NCBI GenBank assembly: GCA_964580315.1 | Contig: CAZOKH010000035.1 | Coordinates: 1 to 34,077, forward strand | DNA: 34,077 bases | Direction: 5' to 3' | Origin: CAZOKH01 sp964580315 | GTDB taxonomy: Bacteria; Chloroflexota; Anaerolineae; Anaerolineales; Anaerolineaceae | Shown: positions 17,066-24,000 of the stretch, one piece after another | How the letters are laid out: the number at the start of each line of letters is the position of its first letter | Position numbering within the stretch: position 1 is the stretch's first letter | Translations under genes and position numbers: made by a program | Notes under the pieces: model-generated | Seen by the model: the letters and a program-made list of their open reading frames with translations, nothing else | What the model was told of the DNA's origin: nothing | The model's database searches: none

Positions 17066-17164
17066 GATGGGGGTTGTAGTAACGGCTTCAGCCGTTTGCC
17101 ACGGACGGGAAGGGTTTCTAGCTCAGGAAGATCGCGGCTAAAGCCGCAACTACGAAGAATCCTT
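17066..17164. repeat. Family A palindromic spacer repeat, copy 2 (tandem)
   Basis: A second copy in the same orientation 102 bp downstream of copy 1, with GTAGTAACGGCTTCAGCCG and CGGCTAAAGCCGCAACTAC ends. Small differences from copy 1 show that it is not a very recent duplication. Confidence 0.85.
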
Positions 17165-17181
17165 TTATGGATTCTGGTTTT

Positions 17182-17251
17182 GGTGGGTTGCGGTGCGGCG
17201 CGGAGTCCATTTCCCAGCGTAGAATTATTGCCGCTCCTGTACTCACCCTAC
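17182..17251. repeat. Family B palindromic spacer repeat (divergent), overlapping the PPTase stop
   Basis: GGTGGGTTGCGG at the left and CCGCTCCTG...CACCCTAC at the right form the inverted ends seen in the copies at 28066, 29699 and 29892. The right end CCCTAC (minus strand GTAGGG) supplies the TAG stop codon of the phosphopantetheinyl transferase. Confidence 0.7.
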
Positions 17252-17988
17252 TCGATAGGGGATTGAATGATCGACCAATCGGATTTTTGACTTTCTTCCC
17301 GAATTGCCAGCGTGATCAGCAAGTTGTCCCGGCGCATGAACCAGGCTGACCAATGCGACGGTGCGGACTGCGCACAGGTCACATGGATTGGCTGCCATTC
17401 CGTCTCAACCTGCGTGAGGGTGGCAGGCGGCTGCACCTGCACGGTGCGCGTGTCGAGCCGCAAGCCCTGCCCCAGGGCTTTGAGCACGGCTTCTTTCAGG
17501 CTCCACACCAGGGTGATCCACAGATTGCGCTGTTTTCCGTTCACCGACCTGGCGAAGGCAATTTCCTCTACGGTGAAAAAAGTCTCCATGAAGCTGTCAG
17601 CGCGCGGTTCGATACATTCCAGGTCGATACCGATGGACAGACCGGGCTGATCGGCAACGGCGCAGGCAGCCCAGCCGGCGCGGTGGCTGAACGACAGCGC
17701 CAGGGGCAACGCCATTCCGTTTGCATCCGCAAAATAGGGCGCGCCAGACGAGGTGTTAAGCACGCTGATCTGAGATGGATCGCTGCTGGCTATTTGCGGA
17801 AAGCGCTTGAAGAGCAATTGTTTGGCAATCCGGCGCCCGTGCAGCCATTCATTGCGCCGCTTGGGAACCAGCAATCCAGCCAGCTTTTGAATTTCAGGCG
17901 GCGAGAGAAATGAAGGGATTCCCCGGAGTGATTTCTCCGCCCATTCAGAAGATATTTCCGTGAGAGACCAGTAGATGGGTGTATCCAA
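17248..17988 (-). CDS. Sfp-type 4'-phosphopantetheinyl transferase
   Basis: 246 residues; transfers phosphopantetheine from CoA to carrier proteins. Sfp-type signatures are SFSHRAGWAACAV (99-111), GIDLECIEPR (120-129, Mg ligands Asp122 and Glu124) and WSLKEAVLKALGQGL (162-176, Glu166 and Lys170). It is encoded 100 bp after the megasynthase on the same strand, so it is almost certainly the dedicated activator of the three ACP domains, like PfaE in PUFA synthase clusters. Its stop codon lies inside a palindromic spacer repeat, so the last few residues may be repeat-derived. Confidence 0.93.
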   Translation of the reverse strand: MDTPIYWSLTEISSEWAEKSLRGIPSFLSPPEIQKLAGLLVPKRRNEWLHGRRIAKQLLFKRFPQIASSDPSQISVLNTSSGAPYFADANGMALPLALSFSHRAGWAACAVADQPGLSIGIDLECIEPRADSFMETFFTVEEIAFARSVNGKQRNLWITLVWSLKEAVLKALGQGLRLDTRTVQVQPPATLTQVETEWQPIHVTCAQSAPSHWSAWFMRRDNLLITLAIREESQKSDWSIIQSPIE

Positions 17989-18004
17989 AATTGATTTCCA
18001 AAAT

Positions 18005-18081
18005 GGAGGGATTGTCCGGCAACCGGACGTAAACCGTACGGCTCAAGGCGCATGCCATGCGCCCCTACGGACAACCCCTCC
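18005..18081. repeat. Structured intercistronic repeat between megasynthase and PPTase genes
   Basis: GGAGGGATTGTCCG (18005-18018) pairs with 18068-18081 (13 of 14 positions). Nested inside are TCCGG-CAA-CCGGA and a perfect 8-bp stem GGCGCATG/CATGCGCC (18047-18063). Read on the minus strand it contains GTAGGGGCGCATGGCATGCG, the head of the GTAGGG repeat class seen elsewhere in the window. It may stabilise or attenuate the megasynthase mRNA ahead of the PPTase gene. Confidence 0.7.
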
Positions 18082-18088
18082 GGTTAAA

Positions 18089-21000
18089 CTATTGCAGCAA
18101 TACCTTAAGCGGGGCGATCAATTCCGGTTCGGCGGCATAGGGCAGCGGCGAGGTGTGATAGTTCTTGATCTCCAGGTAGATGTTGCCGTCTGCATCGATG
18201 ACCCGTGCGTTGAAACTCAGGTTGCCATCCGTTGTCCGCAGAGGGGTGACTTCGGCAAAGATGGCTGTGTCGCGGATATCATCCCGGTAGATGTGCAGAT
18301 TGCCAATGGACTGCGGCAGCGCCAGCACACCGGTGGCACCGGCTTCCCAGATGCCGGCGGTTTGGAAACACAGCTCCACCAGCGTGGGGGTGGACAAATG
18401 GCGCCCATCGGATGTGGCTGGCGGCAGGTTTTGGTTCAGCCGTCCCAGCACGGTGCCGCCGGACGATTGCACACCGTCCAACACCTGGAAGGCGGGTCCG
18501 TGGAAGTACAGGCGGTAGATATCGTCTGATCCTACGGTGGCGTTACCGTTCCAATGCGGCGCAGCAGTCACATGCGCCTGTGCTTCGGCGCCGGCATGTT
18601 CCAGGATTACCCTGCCGGTGAAATGTTCCAACACTTCCATGCGTTGATCGGGACGCATGTGGGTTGATTCGAGCGAGGCATATACCACCAGTCCGCGCTG
18701 CTCGGCGATAACGCGCGCTTTCCAGGTGATGCGGCGCGTCTCATTGCGGTAGAACTTGAAGGGCAGTTTGAATTGCACATCTTCCAGTTGCGAGACAATG
18801 AAGCCCTTTTTGTCAGAGGCGAGCACCGAGGCAATGTGGCGGGCAGCCACCGAAAAGCCTTCGATGCCGATCACACCGGGCAGCACCGGGATGCCGTTGA
18901 GGGCGTGGTCGCGCAGATAAGGTTCGAGGGTGGGATCCACGTCGGCTTCCAGGATGATGCCGTCCTGCGGGTCGTAGCGCGAGACCTGGCTGAACATTTG
19001 ATGGATGGGATTGCCGGCGCGCAATGCGATGTTGGCGCGATCAGCATCCAATCCACCGCCGGCCTGATGAGCGGCTTCCATCATGCCCAGCGAACCAGCC
19101 AGCAGCACCTCTCCGGTGGAGGCAGGATTTTGCAATTCGGCGCGCAGCAGGGCGGCAGCCTGGGCGGGCGGCAGCATTTCAATGCCGGCGCGCTCCATCA
19201 GCGCGGGGATGTGCCCGCGGCTGGCCATGCCCACCTCGCCCCACGCGCCCCAGTCAATGGCAATGGTGCGGATGGATGGGTACTGGCTGCGCAGTGCGGA
19301 TGAGAGTTTGCATAACAGGTCATTGGCAGCGGCATAGTCGGTTTGACCGCTGTTGCCAAAGCGCCCGGCTACTGATGAGAACAGCATCATGCTGTGCGGC
19401 AAGACGTTGCGTTCTTGCAGGGCTTTGAAGGTATGGAAGAATCCATCGGTTTTGACGGAAAACACCTGGCGAAACTCGGCTTCGGGTTTGCTGTCCAGCT
19501 TGCGGCTGCGTTCCTGCCCGGCGGCGTGAATGAGGATGTCCACTTTGCCAGCCAGCTGCACCACCCGGGCAACTGCGTGATCCACCGCTTCAGGTTGGGT
19601 CACGTCACATGCCAGGTAGCTCACCTGGCTGCCCAGTTGGGTCAGGCGGTCGATGGTTTTCAGGGCGGCGTCAGCGCGTTCCAGGGCGGCAAGCTGCTGT
19701 TCGATGAGGGCAGGGGTGGCTTTTTCACCCTGGGCTGTAAGGCGCTCCATTAGAGTGCGTTTGAGCGCTTCACGGTCGGTTTTCAGCAGCGCCAGGTCGG
19801 GGTCTTCGGCGGTTGGCAAGGCCGAGCGGCCCAACAGGAAGAATTGGGAGGGGGCTGCCTGAGCCAGGTCGAGCAGGATGGGCGACAGGATGCCCGCTGT
19901 TCCACCGGTCACCAGGTAAACCGTGCCGGGTTGGAGGGTGATTTCATTTTGTGCTGCGTCGATGGGCTGTTCAGCCAGGGCAACGCCGAAGCGCAGGCCG
20001 TCCCGCCAGCCAACTTCCACCACGGCAGGGTCGGAGAGCGTTTCACCCAGAAGGGCATCAGCCACGGCTGCCGGAGAGGCGTTGGTTTCAAAATCGACCA
20101 CCTTGATCAACACTTCGGAGCGTTCGCGCCCCAGGGCTTTGAGGAAGCCGCTGAGCGCGCCGCCTTCGGGCGCACTGGCGGGCTGACCGCCGTAACCGTG
20201 CAAACCGCCCATGCGGGTGGCGCCCACCACAAACGGTTGACCGGGTAAAACGCGCACCACAGACACCAGGGCGTGCAGCCGGGTTTCAAAGACCGTTTGC
20301 CATTGATCGGGGGTCTGGTTGAACAAATCCTCAACCGGGGTCAAGGCAGGCAGGAAATAGACGCCCTGAAGGGGGCCATCATGGACTAATGCCTGTACTT
20401 TTTCCACCAGATCAGGGGTATATACCGATAGAGAGCTAACCTGCACCTTTCTGGTTTTTAATTGATTCTCCAGGCTTATGCCAACCTCATCCTGACCGGC
20501 GATGATCAGCACGCGGCTGTTTTCGTCCAGTTGAATGCCGGTGGGCTGGCTCAATGCCAGGCGCGGGCGCAAACTTGGCACCGGCACGCGCCGCGGGATG
20601 TGAATGGTTGGCGCAGCGGGCATCGCTGCCTGGGCAACCGGCAGAGCAGGGGCTGCTTCGTCCACCGCCGGTTGTTCAACGACCGCTTCTTGCGGCTGGA
20701 CGGTTTGGTGCATGAAACCGATCACTTTCGCCAGCGTATTGTAGTCCGACAGGCGCAGGTCTTCACGGCGCGGGATGCCGAAGTGCTCGCGCAGGGCGGC
20801 AAACAGTTCAGCCTGCTTGACCGTGTCGATGCCCAGGTCGGCTTCCAGATCAAGCTCCAGGTCTAACATCTCAACCGGGTAGCCGGTCTTTTCGCTGACG
20901 GCTTGCAGAACATAGGCTTTCACATCTTCATCGGTTGCTGCAATGGAAGCCGCTTCCACGACCGGCTGCGGCTGCGGGGCGGGGCTGGTTTCGACAACCG

Positions 21001-24000
21001 TTTCAACAGCCGCCGATTGTTCAACAACCGCATCCTGCGGCTGGACGGCCTGGTGCATGAAACCGATCACTTTCGTCAGCGTGTTGTAGTCCGACAGGCG
21101 CAGGTCTTCGCGGCGCGGGATGCCGTAATGCTCGCGCAGGGCGGCAAACAGTTCAGCCTGTTTGACCGTGTCAATGCCCAGGTCGGCTTCCAGATCAAGT
21201 TCCAGATCGAGCATCTCCACCGGGTAGCCGGTTTTTTCGCTGACGGCTTGCAGAACATAGGTTTTTACATCCTCGTCAGAGGTCTGCAAGACCGGTTCAG
21301 GAATGCTGATGGGCGCCTGCACCGGTGCTGGTTCAGGGCTGGCCGCCGGTTTGGCGGCAGCCTGTGGCAGGGTTGCGGCGGGTTTTTCAACGGCGGCTTG
21401 CGGTGCGGTTGCCCACAGGGTGGGACCCTGCCCGTACTGCCAGTTGGATGGCAGCGGAGCGCTGACGGGTGCGCCGCTGTGACGAATGCGCAGGGTACGC
21501 TGGACGACCTCCAGATCTGCCTGGGCGTAACCGGCGATTTGCCCCAGCCAGCGGTTATAAACCGGCTGCTGGACGCGCTCGCCAACGCCGGGAATGCGGC
21601 GCAGCAGGGTCATGGCAATTTGTGAACCGAAACCGGCTCCCAGGCGCAGGGCATAATCTGGATTGTATTCGCCGCCTTGCGACAGGTTCAGGTCGCCCAG
21701 TTCGGGGTCGGGTTCAAAACCGTCCTGAATGTTGGCGATGGGCGGCACCACACCGAATTGCAGCGCCTTGACCGCCAGCACATCTTCCACACCCACCCCC
21801 ATGGTGTGACCGGTGTAACCCTTGGTGTTGGCAATGATCACGCGGTTAGCCTGTTCGCCAAACACATTGCGCAGGGCATGAATCTCTGCCGCCGCGCTGC
21901 CGCCGCGCGCCGGGGTGTAGGTTTCATGCGAGACGAACACGGTTTGCCTGGCGATCTGGCTGCGTTGAATGTCAAAGCGCTGTTCGGCGGTTTGCACCAG
22001 GCGTTCCATCACCTGGCTGACATGGCTCACGTCCAATCGGGTGCCGTGGAAGGCGCTGTTGGCAATTTGCGTTGACAGCACCTCGCAAATGGCGCGCATG
22101 CCCCGCTCGCGCAGCGCGTTTTCTGATTCAACCACCAGGGCGGCGGCGCCCATGCCCATGATCATGCCGTTGCGGCGGCGGTCAAAGGGCAAAATGGCCT
22201 GGCGTGGGTCGCCTTCGGTGGTGGCGGCGCCGCTGGCCAGCATGGCGGTCGGAATCCAGTGCGACAGGCTGCCGTCGGTCACGTCATCGCCGGAGACGAT
22301 CACCACCCGGCGGGCGCGCCCGGCGCGAATCCAATCCTCGGCCACGGCCACGGCGTGCGTGGTGGAGGCGCAGGCGGCGTTGACGTGCGTGTTGGGTCCG
22401 CGCGCGCCGATGTGCTCGGCAAATTGCGAATGCCCCATGGCCAGCACGCGGAAGATAAAGCGCCGGTCAAAGCTGTAATTGAGTTCAGCCAGTTGATCTT
22501 GCAGGGAGAGGATGCGTCCATCCAATTCGGTGGACAGGTTGATCTGGTCAGCCGGGACAAGCGCCCGAAGTGATTGAAGCTGCTCCAACTGTTTGCTCAG
22601 CGAAAGGTATTGCGAATAGCTCTCGGCTTCGTTCGCCATGCGGTCCAGCCCCGGAAAAGCGGAGGCAAAGATCACGCCGGTTTCATCCGCCAGGGCGGCG
22701 GGCAGGCGCCAGCGGTCGGGCAGCAGGCTGCCGGTGGAAGTCTTTTTATATGCCATCACCAGTGGAATGCCCGCGTCGCGCAGGGCTTCGATGCCGGCGG
22801 CAATGGCCAGTTGTGTGGCAATGTCGGTGGCTTCCAGGCGGTCAGCCGGGATGCCGAATTCTTCAGCCGGGTCGAACGCGCCGGTCTGCCCAGCCAGTTT
22901 GACGGTCAGTTCGGGGTCGTCAATCACCTGCATCACGGCGCCGGCATCGCTTTTCAACAGGCGGGTGACACGCTTTTGCAGCATCGCCCGGCGCACGCTT
23001 TCGTCAAACGGCTCAATGCGGTTGTCGCCGCGCAGCAGGCTTGGTACATTTTCGTCATCGAAAACGTGCCCATCCCGCCCGGGCAGTCCCAGACCGGCGC
23101 CGCTGATCACCACCGAGCCGGTCAGCGGCAGGCGTCCGTCGCTGATGATTGGGGAGGCAGTGGGCGAAGACTGCACCATGACCGGGATCATTTCCGGTGA
23201 AATCAAACAGGGCGCCTGGGGCTGCACTTCAACCACTGCGGCGGGCAAACCGGCTGCCAGCAGGGCGCACAGGGCTTCGTTGAAGCTCACCAGCCCGCCT
23301 TTGCGCGGGTGGTTGGTGGAGAGCATGGCGGCATCTTCGCGACCTTTGAGGATGTCGGTGGCGAGGGCGCACAATACACGCTTGGGACCCACCTCGACAA
23401 ACACGCGCGCCCCCAGAGCATACAGCGCTTCGATGCCCTTGATGAACTGCACCGGCGAGGCGACCTGCACCGCCAGAATGTCGAGAATTTCTTCGCGTTG
23501 GGTGGGGTAAAGCTCGCCGGTGACGTTCGCCATGATGGGCAGGCAGGGCGCCTGCACATTCATACGGTCGATCACGCCGCGCAGCGGCACGCTGGCGGGC
23601 GCCACAATTTGCGTGTGGAAGGCGTGCGACACCGGGATTTTGGTAGCCTGAATGTTGGCGGCGGCAAAGGCTTGCAGGGCGGCATCCACCGCCGGGGTTG
23701 ACCCGCCAATGACGCACTGCAGCGGGCTGTTCAGGTTGGCGATGACCACATAGCCTTCAATGGTTTTTAAGATATCCTGCACGGCTTCCAGGCGCGCCGA
23801 GACGGCTGCCATGCAGCCGTTGTCGTCCAGGCTGATGCGCGTCATCTCTCGACCGCGCGCGCTGACCACCTGCAGGGCTTCGGCAAAGGTCAGCACACCG
23901 GCAGCCACCAGGGCGGCATATTCGCCCAGGCTGTGACCAATGACCATGTCGGGCTGGATGCCGAATTTGTTGAGCACGCGCATCAGCGCCACGTTGACGG

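Noticed and set aside
16964..17164. CRISPR-like tandem repeat
   Set aside because: Units of about 98 bp are long and palindromic with no variable spacers, and no cas genes are present.
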